A stretch of 64,000 bases of DNA from QGON01 sp963691905 (GCA_963691905.1 OY829892.1:248001-312000); one strand, 5' to 3'. Positions 26,563 through 36,577 are shown, counted from the first letter of the stretch. Numbers and translations are program-made. The notes: a model not told the origin generated them from the letters alone.

Positions 26563-27291
26563 ATGAAGGATACCGGACTCCTCCGCTACTGGCTGGCTGG
26601 CATCCCACTACTGCTCTGCAGTTCGCTACTCAGCGCGGAATCCCCCTTCCAGCTCAGATCCTTCGATGCCGGTTTTCAGGTCACCAACTACGGTGTACCC
26701 CTGGGAAGTCTGACCCTCCAACTCACCCTCAGCGAGGGTGGCGAATACCTCTATCATGCGCACACCCGCCCCGAACGACTGGTCGATTGGTTTCAGGCCG
26801 ACGAGATTCAGGAGACCAGCGAAGGGGTGCTGCAAAACAGCCGCATCGTGCCCCACGCCTACGAATACCGGCTTGGCAACGGGGAGATCAGGAACCTGAC
26901 CCGTCTCCAGTTCGACTGGCCCGAGCAACAGGTCTGGACAGAGAGTGGCGGCACCCGCTGGGCGCAGGAGATCTCACCAGGCGTGCAGGACAAGTTCAGC
27001 CAGCAGTTGGCGATCCGTTTCGATCTGGCCAATGGTCGGCAGCAGGTCAGTTACCAGGTGGCGGACGGCGGGCGTCTGAAGCGCTATCAGTTCCGGGTGG
27101 TGGGCAGAGAGTGGATTCAGACCCCGCTGGGCCGGTTGAAGTGTCTCAAGGTCAACCGCAGCAAAGAGGGCCTGGCACCCGACTACACCATCTGGTTTGC
27201 CCCCTCACTCGACTACCTGCCGGTACGCATCGAGCGGGACCGGGTTCTGGGGCGCTATCGTATGGAGTTGAAACATTTAACGCTGAAATAG
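26563..27291 (+). CDS. Exported DUF3108 protein
   Basis: 242 residues with a signal peptide (about 1-25). The mature part is beta-rich and matches DUF3108: an F-x-V-T-N-Y-G-V-P start, a Y-E-Y-R segment and a C-terminal W-F-A-P-S-L-D-Y-L-P-V-R-I-E motif. The function is unknown; a lipid-binding beta-barrel-like fold has been suggested for related domains. It follows purN by three bases. Confidence 0.85.
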   Translation: MKDTGLLRYWLAGIPLLLCSSLLSAESPFQLRSFDAGFQVTNYGVPLGSLTLQLTLSEGGEYLYHAHTRPERLVDWFQADEIQETSEGVLQNSRIVPHAYEYRLGNGEIRNLTRLQFDWPEQQVWTESGGTRWAQEISPGVQDKFSQQLAIRFDLANGRQQVSYQVADGGRLKRYQFRVVGREWIQTPLGRLKCLKVNRSKEGLAPDYTIWFAPSLDYLPVRIERDRVLGRYRMELKHLTLK

Positions 27292-27345
27292 CAACCCGGT
27301 GGAGCTCACTCCCCTCCAATTCCCAGACTCCCTATTGAATAGGAC

Positions 27346-27864
27346 CTACAACCGCAGCAGCCGGCTCAATATCTTGGTAAAGAAGCCGCCAGGCGCCACG
27401 GTTATCTGCGCATCCTCAACATTGACCTGCTCCACTTCGTAACCTGTCAATTCGACTCCGGCTTCACCGTACATCTGCCGCGATAATTCGATGTCATCAG
27501 CCCAGCGTGACAGAAAATCCTGACTCGGATTGATAAATACAACCCGGCCGATCTCCTCCTGAATCAGCTTCGAGGCACAGCGGGGACAGGGGGGATGCGT
27601 CACATAGACCGTACAGCCACGCAGATCGCGCTTGGCGAAGATCATGGCGTTCTCTTCCGCATGAATGGTGAGGTTCAGTTTGCACTCCCTGTCAGAGAGG
27701 CGGCTCTGCGCATCCACCACGCCTGCAGCAAAGCCGTTGTAGCCGAGCGAGATAATACGATTGCCGTCCGTTATGGCGGCACCCACCTGGGATGAAGGGT
27801 CTTTACTCCATCCGGAGATGTGAGCAGCCAGCCCGAGAAAACGGGTATCCCACTTCATGCTCAT
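27346..27864 (-). CDS. dCMP deaminase-like zinc enzyme
   Basis: 172 residues of the cytidine/deoxycytidylate deaminase superfamily. Zinc ligands and the catalytic Glu are in the H-A-E-E-N motif (around residue 74) and in P-P-C-P-R-C. A nearby N-G-F pair fits dCMP deaminases, which feed dUMP to thymidylate synthesis. The C-terminal 40 residues are an extension without recognised domain. A GGAG site nine bases before the ATG supports the start. It is the last gene of a run after the GGDEF-EAL gene (42-base gap). Confidence 0.82.
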   Translation of the reverse strand: MSMKWDTRFLGLAAHISGWSKDPSSQVGAAITDGNRIISLGYNGFAAGVVDAQSRLSDRECKLNLTIHAEENAMIFAKRDLRGCTVYVTHPPCPRCASKLIQEEIGRVVFINPSQDFLSRWADDIELSRQMYGEAGVELTGYEVEQVNVEDAQITVAPGGFFTKILSRLLRL

Positions 27865-27906
27865 GGATCATTTCTCCTGTTTTCTGTTGCTGTTTGGGGG
27901 AAAGTA

Positions 27907-30723
27907 TCACTCTCCGGACTCTTTCTTCTCCAGATACGCGACGTTGTCCGGCACCGGTTCTTCAGTCTGTCTATCTTCCTCCTGTTTGAAACGCCGGGCC
28001 ACCCCCTCCTCTTCATGCAACACCTCCAGCAGCTCAGGACCCGGCATGGGCCGGTAGAGCAGATAACCCTGTACCATGTGGCACCCCCGCTGCTGCAGGA
28101 ATGACAGCTGCTTGAAGGTTTCCACCCCCTCGGCGATGACAATAAGCTGCAGACTGTGCCCCATGGCGATAATGGTTTCAACGATGCTCTCATCATTGCG
28201 GTCGCGTCCCAGATCCTGCACGAAGCTGCGATCGATCTTGAGACTGTTGACCGGCATCTCCCGCAAGCGGGAGAGGGATGAGTGACCAGTGCCAAAATCA
28301 TCGATAGCGATCTCAATCCCCATTGCAGACAACTCAGCCAACTGACCCGAGGATTCACCATGACCGTCCATCACCGTGGATTCGGTAATCTCCAGCACCA
28401 GGCGATCCGCCGGGAAATCACAGGCCTGTAACTCCGTGCGCACCATCTGCACCAAGTCACGATGCCTGAACTGTCCCAGGGAGAGGTTCACCGCCAGTTG
28501 AGGGCCGGAACCCTCTGGACTCAGCCACTGCTTTGCCTGCCGCAGTGCGGTTTTCAGCGCCCATGTGCCAAGCGGAATCACCAGCCCGGTCTCCTCTGCC
28601 AAAGAGACAAACTCAGCAGGCGGGATCTTACCTGAGTCCGGATGGTGCCAACGCAACAGCGCCTCAACCACTTCAACGGAACGGTTCGCCAGATCGATGC
28701 AGGGCTGGTAGTACAGCGTCAGTTCATCTTGCTCCAGTGCCTTGCGCAGATCCCGTTCCAACCGCAGACGCCGGTCCACCTCCGCGTTCATGTGAGGTTC
28801 ATAGAATGCGACTCGACCACGACCTTCTCCCTTGGCGTGGTACATGGCAATATCCACATTGCTCATCAGCTGAACCGGATCGGTGCCGTCCTGCGGATAG
28901 GCGGCCACGCCCACGCTCGCGGAGACATAGACTTCGTAACCCTCCAGGTCGAATGGCTGACTCAGCTTATCGATAATCTTCTCTGCCACCTGGCCACCAA
29001 GATTCAGCACCTCAGCCCGGGAGGTCACATCTTCCAGCAGTACAGTAAATTCGTCCCCACTCATCCGCGCAACCGTGTCCTCTTCGCGCAGACAGTCACG
29101 CAACCGCTCTCCCACCTGTTGCAGCAGCAGGTCACCCATCGCATGGCCGAGAGAATCATTCACCGGTTTGAAACGATCGAGATCGAGATAGAGCACCACC
29201 AGCTGCCGGTCCTTGCGCCCTGCGTTCTCCAGGGCCTTGTCTAGACGCTCATAGAACAGTACACGATTGGGCAGACTGGTCAGCGCATCGTAATGGGCGA
29301 GGTGGTAGATGCGCTCATCAAACAGTTTCTTATCACTGACATCGTTACCGATGGAGAGGATCTCCACCACCCTCCCCTGCTTATTGCGGACCGCCCGATT
29401 CGCCCAGGAGACCCAAACCCTGCGTCCATCCTTGCAGACATTCTCATTAATATTGCTGATATAGAAATCAGGATGCAGTGCGATATCCCGGATCAGGTCG
29501 GACAGATCCCGTCCTGACCCCGACTCGGTCTCAGGCACAATGCAATCCATTAAATGCCGGCCCACTACCTCCTGTTCGGAATAGCCGAAGAAACGCAGGG
29601 CATATTGATTGAAAAAGGTGATTTTCCCTTGGATATTCCAACGCAGAATGATGCTGTTGGCCGACTCTACCAGTTCACGATAGTTCTCCTCACTGCGGCG
29701 CAACTCTTCGGTACGTTCCAGGAAACGCCACTCGAGTTTTTCATTGAGTTTTTCCAGTGCCTGTTGTGAAACCGTAAGTTGAGTACGGGTTCGTCGAGAC
29801 TGATTTGTGAGAATCAATATCAACACAATACTAATCAGAAACCCGGCAGCCGCTACAATCCAGGCTTGTCTCCTTGCCTGCTCGAACAAGGTGGTCACAT
29901 CGACGAAGAGGATGATCTCGCCGATCTGCTGCTCCAGATTATCTCGCAGAGAGAGCCGCCGCAGATGATGATTTCTGCCGGACCAGACGATATGCTCCGC
30001 ATCGCTTCCCCAACCGGCAACCCGTTCCAAACTGGGGATCAGGGTCCCGGCAGCAGCCGAATTAAAGGAGAGGATTTGAGGTACTTCAAAAAACCGCTCA
30101 TCCGGGTTTGAGATGACCGCATCTGCGACCATCCCGCCATCCCGATTGATACCTACCAACAACCTTTCCTGAAACGTCTTTCCGATGTTGATCAGAACAG
30201 GCTCGATATTCGCGGTCAACAAAATTCCGCCAACAACCTGCCCCGCTTTACGCCTCACCCCGGCAACCCCCATCGACAAACTGCCTCGCGCCCCTGCGAT
30301 CAGTCCATGCACAGGAAACTCACTGGCCAGGGCGTCATACAGTAGCAGCTTGAAGGATTCACTTGGCGCCGGACGGGGCTGCTGCTCAGGAAACAACAGT
30401 GTGCCGGATGCATCAAAATACCAGGTCTGAAAATCCTCTTTCTCTTTTTGTGTTTCAATTGGGAATTTCAACGGTGCTGGAGTGCGGCTCAACGCTTCCC
30501 ATCTGTGAAGCATGGCCAGACGGAGCTCAGATAGCCGTGCGTCATAGAGCTGTTGAAACAGCGCTGTCTGTCCATTGACATGGATAGACAAGCCGTTCTG
30601 AAAGTGGGAATAGACGGCCCCTATGGCCGCCGCGCCAAACAAGAGAACGGCCAGTATCGGCGGGGATAAGATACGCCAGTAGAATCCTTTATTGTTCAAT
30701 ATTTGCAAGTCCCTAAGTCCCAT
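27907..30723 (-). CDS. Membrane PAS-GGDEF-EAL c-di-GMP protein
   Basis: About 938 residues from the ATG at 30723 (an alternative TTG at 30789 lacks a ribosome site). A first membrane helix (about 15-40) is followed by a periplasmic sensor of about 230 residues and a second helix near 290. A coiled-coil and a PAS domain come next, then GGDEF with a degenerate S-G-D-E-F near 555 and an intact RxxD inhibitory site five residues before it. EAL follows, with E-A-L-L-R near 687 and a D-D-F-G-T-G loop. S-G-D-E-F cyclases can be active; the EAL motifs look complete, so phosphodiesterase activity is likely. It lies about 90 bases after the MscK-like gene. Confidence 0.9.
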   Translation of the reverse strand: MGLRDLQILNNKGFYWRILSPPILAVLLFGAAAIGAVYSHFQNGLSIHVNGQTALFQQLYDARLSELRLAMLHRWEALSRTPAPLKFPIETQKEKEDFQTWYFDASGTLLFPEQQPRPAPSESFKLLLYDALASEFPVHGLIAGARGSLSMGVAGVRRKAGQVVGGILLTANIEPVLINIGKTFQERLLVGINRDGGMVADAVISNPDERFFEVPQILSFNSAAAGTLIPSLERVAGWGSDAEHIVWSGRNHHLRRLSLRDNLEQQIGEIILFVDVTTLFEQARRQAWIVAAAGFLISIVLILILTNQSRRTRTQLTVSQQALEKLNEKLEWRFLERTEELRRSEENYRELVESANSIILRWNIQGKITFFNQYALRFFGYSEQEVVGRHLMDCIVPETESGSGRDLSDLIRDIALHPDFYISNINENVCKDGRRVWVSWANRAVRNKQGRVVEILSIGNDVSDKKLFDERIYHLAHYDALTSLPNRVLFYERLDKALENAGRKDRQLVVLYLDLDRFKPVNDSLGHAMGDLLLQQVGERLRDCLREEDTVARMSGDEFTVLLEDVTSRAEVLNLGGQVAEKIIDKLSQPFDLEGYEVYVSASVGVAAYPQDGTDPVQLMSNVDIAMYHAKGEGRGRVAFYEPHMNAEVDRRLRLERDLRKALEQDELTLYYQPCIDLANRSVEVVEALLRWHHPDSGKIPPAEFVSLAEETGLVIPLGTWALKTALRQAKQWLSPEGSGPQLAVNLSLGQFRHRDLVQMVRTELQACDFPADRLVLEITESTVMDGHGESSGQLAELSAMGIEIAIDDFGTGHSSLSRLREMPVNSLKIDRSFVQDLGRDRNDESIVETIIAMGHSLQLIVIAEGVETFKQLSFLQQRGCHMVQGYLLYRPMPGPELLEVLHEEEGVARRFKQEEDRQTEEPVPDNVAYLEKKESGE

Positions 30724-30815
30724 CCCTGGTGACTCTACGAGCCCGCCAAGTACTAATCCACCACGATCGATACCACCAGCATCAGACAAACAGATGCGTT
30801 CGAGTTAAAGAACGG

Positions 30816-33800
30816 CTAATTCTCCTTGTTATTGACCAGAGGCTGAATATTCTCATCAACACTACGCAAGTGTAGATCACGTTGAGGAAAAGGGATCTCA
30901 ACGCCATTTTCGCGCAACGTTTTTTCCAGCGCCATGTGGAGTTCATGGGTCAACAGACGACGCTGGATTCGCTCCTTGACATGCACTGCCACCTGGAAGT
31001 CGAGGGAGCTGTCGCCAAAGCCCGTAAAAAAAACCGTCGGTTTGGGTTCATCCAGCACCAACGAATGCTCAGTTACTGTTTTGAGCATAATGCGATGGGC
31101 CAGTTCAGTATCGGATCCATAGGCAATGCCCACCATAAAGGTAACACGGGTGATCTGATCGCTAAGGGTCCAGTTCACCAACGGCTCGATGATGAGATTC
31201 TGATTGGGGATGATCAACTCCTTGTTATCGAAATCCGTAATGGTTGTGGCTCGCATCCGTATCCGCTTCACCACACCGCTGACATCACCGAGAGTCACGG
31301 TATCGCCAACCCGAACCGGCCGTTCAAACAGGACGACTATTCCAGATATGAAGTTGGCGAAAATCTCCTTCAGGCCAAACCCCAAGCCGACACCGACTGC
31401 CGCAACCAGCCACTGCACCTCTCCCCAACCGACACCAACCAGGTTGATCGACATGACGATGCCGACCGCCAGTATGAGGTAACGAATCAGACCGGAAACT
31501 GCGTAGCGATTGCCCTGCTCCACATGGAGAGGCTGCAGTAGCGCAATCTCCAACAAGCCTGGCAGATTGCGCTCGGCAACGAAGGTCAACAACAGAACCA
31601 GAGCAGCCAGACCAACGTCCGCAAGAGTAATCGGTAAAAGTTGGCCACCCGTTTCTGTGCTTGTCATATGCTCCCAAATGGTAACGCTATCCAACACCCC
31701 CAGGGCCGGGGTGATCGCAGACCAGTATGTCCAGAGAATCAACCCCACCAAAACAGTAAGCGACAACCGCAGCAGCCGACGGGTCTGGTCATTGATGGTG
31801 GCAAGGCCGATCTCAGGGATCTCGATCGCCTCGGGTGTAATCTCTCCTGTCTGCTCCACCACCCCCCTGCTGGCCCGTGAATCAATATCCGCCTGACGTT
31901 TGGCCAGCGCCCTGGCGAGAGCAAGGCGACGCTGCGCCACCAACAACCAGCGTACCGCAAGAAAATAGATCAACAGCGCTATCAGAAGGACAATGAGAGA
32001 GCTGAATATCAGTCCGGCAACCCGCAGACTGGTGTAGTGATAACCTTGTGCTGCCAACATAACCAAGGCAAAGGGGATCAACAACAGTAGCGGATACCAG
32101 ATATATCGACTGCGCCAGACGAGGCTCGTGGTACGGCGTTCAACGTTTCTCTCTTTTATCCGAAGCACTCGCCAGATAAAGAGCAATAGAGCCAGCATGG
32201 CGAGACTGAACACCAGCCTGCCGATAGTATCCCGATAGAGGCCTGCATTGGACGATTCCGTCATTGCGATCAAAAATGCGGCCCATGCCATGATCGGGAT
32301 CAACCAGGCCAGGTTGCCGGCTACACGCCGGCGGGTTTTCGCTTTCCAGCGAAAATGGATCTCTGCCAGACCGTTGGAGACAAATAGTGCCTGCAGAAAG
32401 AGGAAGACTGCCAGGATAAGGGCACTGCGTCTGAGACCAAGACCCGCCGCCTCGGCAAAGGCACCCACTTCTACGTGACTCAGCGACCACGCTGCATAGG
32501 CCATCAACACCGGCCAGGGCATCGCCAGCAGCAACGTGATGACCAATGCGACCAAGGTGTAACTGAATCGGTCCCGTTTGACCAACCCTACCTTGGCGGC
32601 AATATCCCCCAAACGTTTTTTCAATCGGCGTCTGCCCAGCAGCAACGCTGATGACAAGAGCAACACAATCAGGGTGAATGGCGCAGACTGTATGGCAGCT
32701 TTTACCACTGCCTGCAAGACGGAAAACCAATTTGCAGGGGAGAACAGAACCTGTAACGGTTTGCCGAAACCCCCGATCCACTGGAGATCCACCGGTTCCG
32801 CATTTGCGATCCACAATAGATTCTCATCCAGAAGCTCGTCGTACTTGTCTACACGATCGATAAGGTTCTGTTGCTCCTGGATCGACTCCCCCAACAACTG
32901 TATTTTGAGTGTGTAGGCATCATCGAGTTTGTTGAGAAGCGCCTTCCGATCTTCCATCAGCCGGTGCAGCTCACCGGTCAGCTGTTCCAGCTGGCTGGGG
33001 GATAGTGTTGCGGTCTCCTTCTTTTCGCCGACGAGCATCATCGCCACCACCTGAGCGATATCCTGCAACTCGTTCAGCGACTCCTGAAGCCGGAATTGGG
33101 CCAACCGTGATTCATCCAGTTCAAGCTGTTTCAGCGACCTTTTTTTCTCATACGCTGCAACCTTGGGCAATTTGATCTGTTGGTTGCGAAGAAAATCCCC
33201 CAGCTGTTGATCCAGCCGGGTGATTTCCAATTGTTGCAGGGAGCGCTGATAGTTGCGATCGATCTGCTGATATTGCGTCCGGATCGATTTCAGCTGTGCG
33301 GTCTCATCCTCATTGCTCCTGCTCAACTCACTAAGCAGGTGACTCAACTCAGAATTCATCTCCGCCGCAGCAGTGATGAGGATATGCTTACCAACCGCCT
33401 CCTGCCTCGCCTGGGCAGCTTCCGCTTCCGCCGCCTTTGCCTCACTGGCATGTCGCCGGTTGATCTCGTCCCTCCCTTCCTGCTCATATCGTTTGGTCAT
33501 GACAAGCCGTTTTTCCAGCAACTGGCGTTTGGCCTGAAGCAGTTGCAAACGGAGGTCGTGACTCAAACGTTCATTGTTGAGCATCTCTATTTCTGCCAAC
33601 AGCGCCATACGCACAGCTTGGGCGGTCACCAGCACGGCCTCGGATGCTTCTTGGGGCTTATCGGCCGGAAGTGTCTTGCGCAGGCTCTCATCCACCTCTT
33701 CCAGGCGGACATTGGCCTGAGAGAGCATCTGACGATTTGATTCGGGACGAGCCTGTAGTGCACTGATGGATTGGGCGAGTAGCGCCAATCTCCCACCAAG

Positions 33801-34190
33801 ACTGACGATTGCGGCACTCTCCTCCCTCACCCGGGCCTCCAGCAAGGTGTCCGACAGTTGGCCAAGCGAAGCTACCGCCTCTTCCGTGGATTGACTCGCC
33901 AGTCCCTCGATCTCAGCAGACAGCCGCTTGATCTCGGGTGGCGTATCCACCACTGTCTGCTTATAGGCTGCTGCCTTTTCGGCGAACTCCTTCGCCGACT
34001 TCAACGAAGCGACCGCCTCCCGATAGAGATTCAGCTCCATCTGGACAGCCTCTTCCCTGGGCTCTTCCAGCTTTTCCAGAAGGGAGATCCTCTCCTCAAT
34101 CTTTGCCGCCTCCAGCGCCTGCACCGGCGCGGGATCCGACAGAAACCCAAGAATCAGCAGGAACAAAAGCATTGGAAGAAACCGGTACAT
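30816..34190 (-). CDS. Large mechanosensitive channel, MscK/MscM type
   Basis: About 1124 residues. It has a signal peptide, then a long periplasmic coiled-coil part (to about residue 480), then around 11 membrane helices. The C-terminal MscS pore and cytoplasmic cage contain the G-L-G-F-G-L-K-E-I-F-A-N-F-I-S-G motif and the L-F-x-R-P-V-x-V-G-D beta domain. Such channels open under membrane tension and release solutes during osmotic down-shock. The ATG at 34190 is preferred over a TTG at 34211 because a GGGG site stands before it and the signal peptide follows directly. The GGDEF-EAL gene follows on the same strand. Confidence 0.9.
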   Translation of the reverse strand: MYRFLPMLLFLLILGFLSDPAPVQALEAAKIEERISLLEKLEEPREEAVQMELNLYREAVASLKSAKEFAEKAAAYKQTVVDTPPEIKRLSAEIEGLASQSTEEAVASLGQLSDTLLEARVREESAAIVSLGGRLALLAQSISALQARPESNRQMLSQANVRLEEVDESLRKTLPADKPQEASEAVLVTAQAVRMALLAEIEMLNNERLSHDLRLQLLQAKRQLLEKRLVMTKRYEQEGRDEINRRHASEAKAAEAEAAQARQEAVGKHILITAAAEMNSELSHLLSELSRSNEDETAQLKSIRTQYQQIDRNYQRSLQQLEITRLDQQLGDFLRNQQIKLPKVAAYEKKRSLKQLELDESRLAQFRLQESLNELQDIAQVVAMMLVGEKKETATLSPSQLEQLTGELHRLMEDRKALLNKLDDAYTLKIQLLGESIQEQQNLIDRVDKYDELLDENLLWIANAEPVDLQWIGGFGKPLQVLFSPANWFSVLQAVVKAAIQSAPFTLIVLLLSSALLLGRRRLKKRLGDIAAKVGLVKRDRFSYTLVALVITLLLAMPWPVLMAYAAWSLSHVEVGAFAEAAGLGLRRSALILAVFLFLQALFVSNGLAEIHFRWKAKTRRRVAGNLAWLIPIMAWAAFLIAMTESSNAGLYRDTIGRLVFSLAMLALLLFIWRVLRIKERNVERRTTSLVWRSRYIWYPLLLLIPFALVMLAAQGYHYTSLRVAGLIFSSLIVLLIALLIYFLAVRWLLVAQRRLALARALAKRQADIDSRASRGVVEQTGEITPEAIEIPEIGLATINDQTRRLLRLSLTVLVGLILWTYWSAITPALGVLDSVTIWEHMTSTETGGQLLPITLADVGLAALVLLLTFVAERNLPGLLEIALLQPLHVEQGNRYAVSGLIRYLILAVGIVMSINLVGVGWGEVQWLVAAVGVGLGFGLKEIFANFISGIVVLFERPVRVGDTVTLGDVSGVVKRIRMRATTITDFDNKELIIPNQNLIIEPLVNWTLSDQITRVTFMVGIAYGSDTELAHRIMLKTVTEHSLVLDEPKPTVFFTGFGDSSLDFQVAVHVKERIQRRLLTHELHMALEKTLRENGVEIPFPQRDLHLRSVDENIQPLVNNKEN

Positions 34191-34400
34191 CCCATACCCC
34201 AGATTTAGCAATGAGAAAAGACCCAGGCAGAGAGAGTCTGATGGCTTACTCTACAGAAAATCCAGACGATCCGCCGTCCCGGCTTGGGCACCCTTTGTGG
34301 AATAGGTTCCTGGCAGTGCAATCCAGCAAAACCGTCCCTTGTCCACTATCGGCCCTAATGTTACCAAAAGGTTAATCGACCCTGGAAAATTGGAGCGCAT

Positions 34401-34446
34401 AAAAAACCCCTGAATGCCTTGGAACCAAGAACATAGCAGGGGGGTT
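34401..34446 (-). terminator. Intrinsic terminator of the LEA-like/glycine-zipper unit
   Basis: Read on the minus strand, AACCCC...CTG pairs with CAGGGGTT, with an inner CTTGG/CCAAG hairpin, followed by a run of six T. It lies about 40 bases after the stop of the LEA-like gene. Confidence 0.75.
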
Positions 34447-34487
34447 GTGAGAGATTATGGGGACGTTAGTTGTTCTGAATCAGTAAC

Positions 34488-34862
34488 TCAGATTTCACTG
34501 ACCGGAGTACCTTGTACCTGTTTTCCATTATCAGGTTTATCCATGCTGCTGACCATCCTCTTGGAATCTTCCCACACTTCCTTACCCATCTTCTTGGTAG
34601 CATGCCAGACTACACCCGACTTCTGCTTGGTCGCCTTCCAGGCTTTTCCAGAGGTCTCCTTGGTGGCATCCCAAACTTCGTTAGATGTCTCTTTAGTCGC
34701 CTGCCAGGCATTTCCAGAGGCCTTTCTAGTGGCATCCCAAGCCTCTGAGCTAAACTGCTTGCTCTTCTCCCAGGCACTGGCTTCATGTCCTTCGGCTTGG
34801 ACGACAACTGCAAAAAATGCAAGCAGACTGGCGCACACGATCCTCCAAATTTGATATTTCAT
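34488..34862 (-). CDS. Exported LEA-like protein with seven 11-residue Trp repeats
   Basis: 124 residues from the ATG at 34862 (longer readings add a basic leader). A signal peptide covers about 1-23. Residues 30-106 are seven perfect-length 11-residue units of the pattern (A/V)-W-x-A-T-K-x-x-S-x-x, for example AWDATRKASGN and VWDATKETSGK. This 11-residue period is that of group 3 LEA-type amphipathic helices, with a Trp at position 2 of each unit. Such proteins protect membranes or proteins during desiccation or osmotic stress; here it would act in the periplasm. It follows the glycine-zipper gene by about 40 bases and ends at a strong terminator. Confidence 0.72.
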   Translation of the reverse strand: MKYQIWRIVCASLLAFFAVVVQAEGHEASAWEKSKQFSSEAWDATRKASGNAWQATKETSNEVWDATKETSGKAWKATKQKSGVVWHATKKMGKEVWEDSKRMVSSMDKPDNGKQVQGTPVSEI

Positions 34863-34903
34863 TCTACTTCTCCTTCGAGGTTTTAGTGCGGAATTAGATG
34901 GCA

Positions 34904-35233
34904 TCAGCAACGACCTTTTTTCCTTTGGCCTGGAGGGCAATGGTAGCCTCGAGGATCTCCTCCTCGGGGTGGGTTGCTTTCATAACGTACTTGCGGCGAC
35001 GGGGGAGGAGAGTAGCGTGGATCTTTATCTGTATTAATCGCCGTCCCTACAGCTGCTCCCAAAGCACCTCCGAGAATGGCACCATCGCGGCCACCGATCT
35101 CATTACCGATTGCCGCGCCAGTAGCGCCACCGATGGCACCACCAATTGCCGCATCTAGGGTCGAACTGTCCGCGCTCGCCTCGATGGCAAGAAACGCAGT
35201 GATAAAAAACAAGTGTCTAAGCTTCATGATCAT
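34904..35233 (-). CDS. Exported glycine-zipper protein
   Basis: 109 residues: signal peptide (about 1-22), then a glycine-zipper stretch of G-A-x-x-G-G-A-x-x-G type (about 28-66). A Pro/Arg/Gly-rich tail follows, ending in a C-H-C-like pattern with two Cys (H-C-P-P-G and a last Cys). Glycine zippers insert into or line up in membranes. The start may be the first ATG or the one two codons on; an AGGA site is compatible with either. It is the first gene of a two-gene stress-like unit with the LEA-like protein. Confidence 0.72.
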   Translation of the reverse strand: MIMKLRHLFFITAFLAIEASADSSTLDAAIGGAIGGATGAAIGNEIGGRDGAILGGALGAAVGTAINTDKDPRYSPPPSPQVRYESNPPRGGDPRGYHCPPGQRKKGRC

Positions 35234-35430
35234 ATGATCCTAATCCAGAGAAACCGAATGCTCTTGTATTATCAGCACTAATCTGAGGTATTTTAGGAAT
35301 CTGATCACAATCTGATTGGGAGACTATTGGTAAATGAGAACATGTCGTACTCGTGGGTGTCGGCAGGAAAGGGGGGCAATTCTAGAATTATTAGTTACTC
35401 ACTCAGTCTGAATCAGTTAGCTTGCCGCAC

Positions 35431-35455
35431 AAAAAAGCCCGCATTACGCGGGCTT
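35431..35455 (-). terminator. Intrinsic terminator of mrp
   Basis: On the minus strand, AAGCCCGC and GCGGGCTT form an eight-base stem with a five-base loop, followed by T bases, about 30 bases after the mrp stop. Confidence 0.8.
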
Positions 35456-35485
35456 AGATGATATCTGAGTATCTACTGATGTTGA

Positions 35486-36577
35486 TCAGTTATTCTGAAT
35501 CACTATATTCGGGAACTTCGCTGCGTAATCCTTGGCCTGCAGCGAGAGTTTGGCTGCCGTCTTACGGGCAATCTCACGGTAGATCATGGAGATACGTGCA
35601 TCAGGCTCGGCAACTACGGTCGGTTTGCCGCCATCGGTCTCTTCGCGGATACGGATATCGAGAGGCAGTGAACCCAGCAGGTCGACATTGTACTGTTTCG
35701 CCATGGAGGAACCGCCACCTTCGCCGAATATATGCTCTTCGTGGCCGCAGTTTGAACAGATGTGAGTGCTCATGTTCTCCACGATACCCAACACCGGCAC
35801 CTCTACCTTCTCGAACATTTTCAGACCTTTGCGGGCATCGAGCAGGGCGATATCCTGGGGAGTGGTAATAATGACTGCACCGGAGACCGGCACCTTCTGT
35901 GCCAGGGTCAGCTGGGTGTCACCCGTGCCCGGAGGCAGATCGACCACCAGATAATCAAGCTCTGACCAGTTGGTGTCATTGAGCAGCTGTTCCAATGCCT
36001 GGGTAACCATAGGACCACGCCAGATCATGGGAGTCTCTTCGTCGATCAGAAAACCGATAGACATCGCCTGGAGACCATATCCCTCCATGGGCTCCAGGGA
36101 CTTGCCGTCCTTGGACTCCGGCTTACCAGTGATACCCAGCATACGCGGCTGTGACGGACCGTAGATATCGGCGTCAAGTAGGCCGACGGTGGCACCCTCT
36201 TCCACCAGCGCCAGCGCCATATTGACGGCGGTGGTTGATTTACCCACGCCACCCTTACCGGAAGCAACGGCAATGATGTTTTTGATATTATCGATCGGCT
36301 TGAGGGCCTTCTGCACAGAGTGGGCAACGATCTTCCAGCTTGCGTCCACCTCAGCGGTAGCTACACCCTCAACCCCTTCTACCTGGGCCTTCACTGCAGC
36401 AGCAATGTCATCCACACAACCCCTGGCAGGAAAACCGACCTCGACCGCCACCTTGACCTTGTCGCCATCGATATCAATACCTTTGATGGCATGCGCGCTT
36501 ACCAGGTCTTTCTCCAGATGAGGCTCGACGTAGCCTTTAATCGCCTCTTTGATCTGATCTTGTGTTACTTCAGACAT
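35486..36577 (-). CDS. apbC: Iron-sulfur cluster carrier Mrp/ApbC
   Basis: 363 residues. An N-terminal MIP18-like domain (about 1-90) holds a G-C-V-D-D motif. The P-loop ATPase follows, with the deviant Walker A motif G-K-G-G-V-G-K-S-T, and a C-terminal C-S-N-C pair that binds a bridging 4Fe-4S cluster. The protein carries clusters to target enzymes. Length is typical. In many gammaproteobacteria mrp is beside metG; here metG is 7 kb away, separated by the c-di-GMP module and DUF genes, which suggests that module was inserted. Confidence 0.93.
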   Translation of the reverse strand: MSEVTQDQIKEAIKGYVEPHLEKDLVSAHAIKGIDIDGDKVKVAVEVGFPARGCVDDIAAAVKAQVEGVEGVATAEVDASWKIVAHSVQKALKPIDNIKNIIAVASGKGGVGKSTTAVNMALALVEEGATVGLLDADIYGPSQPRMLGITGKPESKDGKSLEPMEGYGLQAMSIGFLIDEETPMIWRGPMVTQALEQLLNDTNWSELDYLVVDLPPGTGDTQLTLAQKVPVSGAVIITTPQDIALLDARKGLKMFEKVEVPVLGIVENMSTHICSNCGHEEHIFGEGGGSSMAKQYNVDLLGSLPLDIRIREETDGGKPTVVAEPDARISMIYREIARKTAAKLSLQAKDYAAKFPNIVIQNN

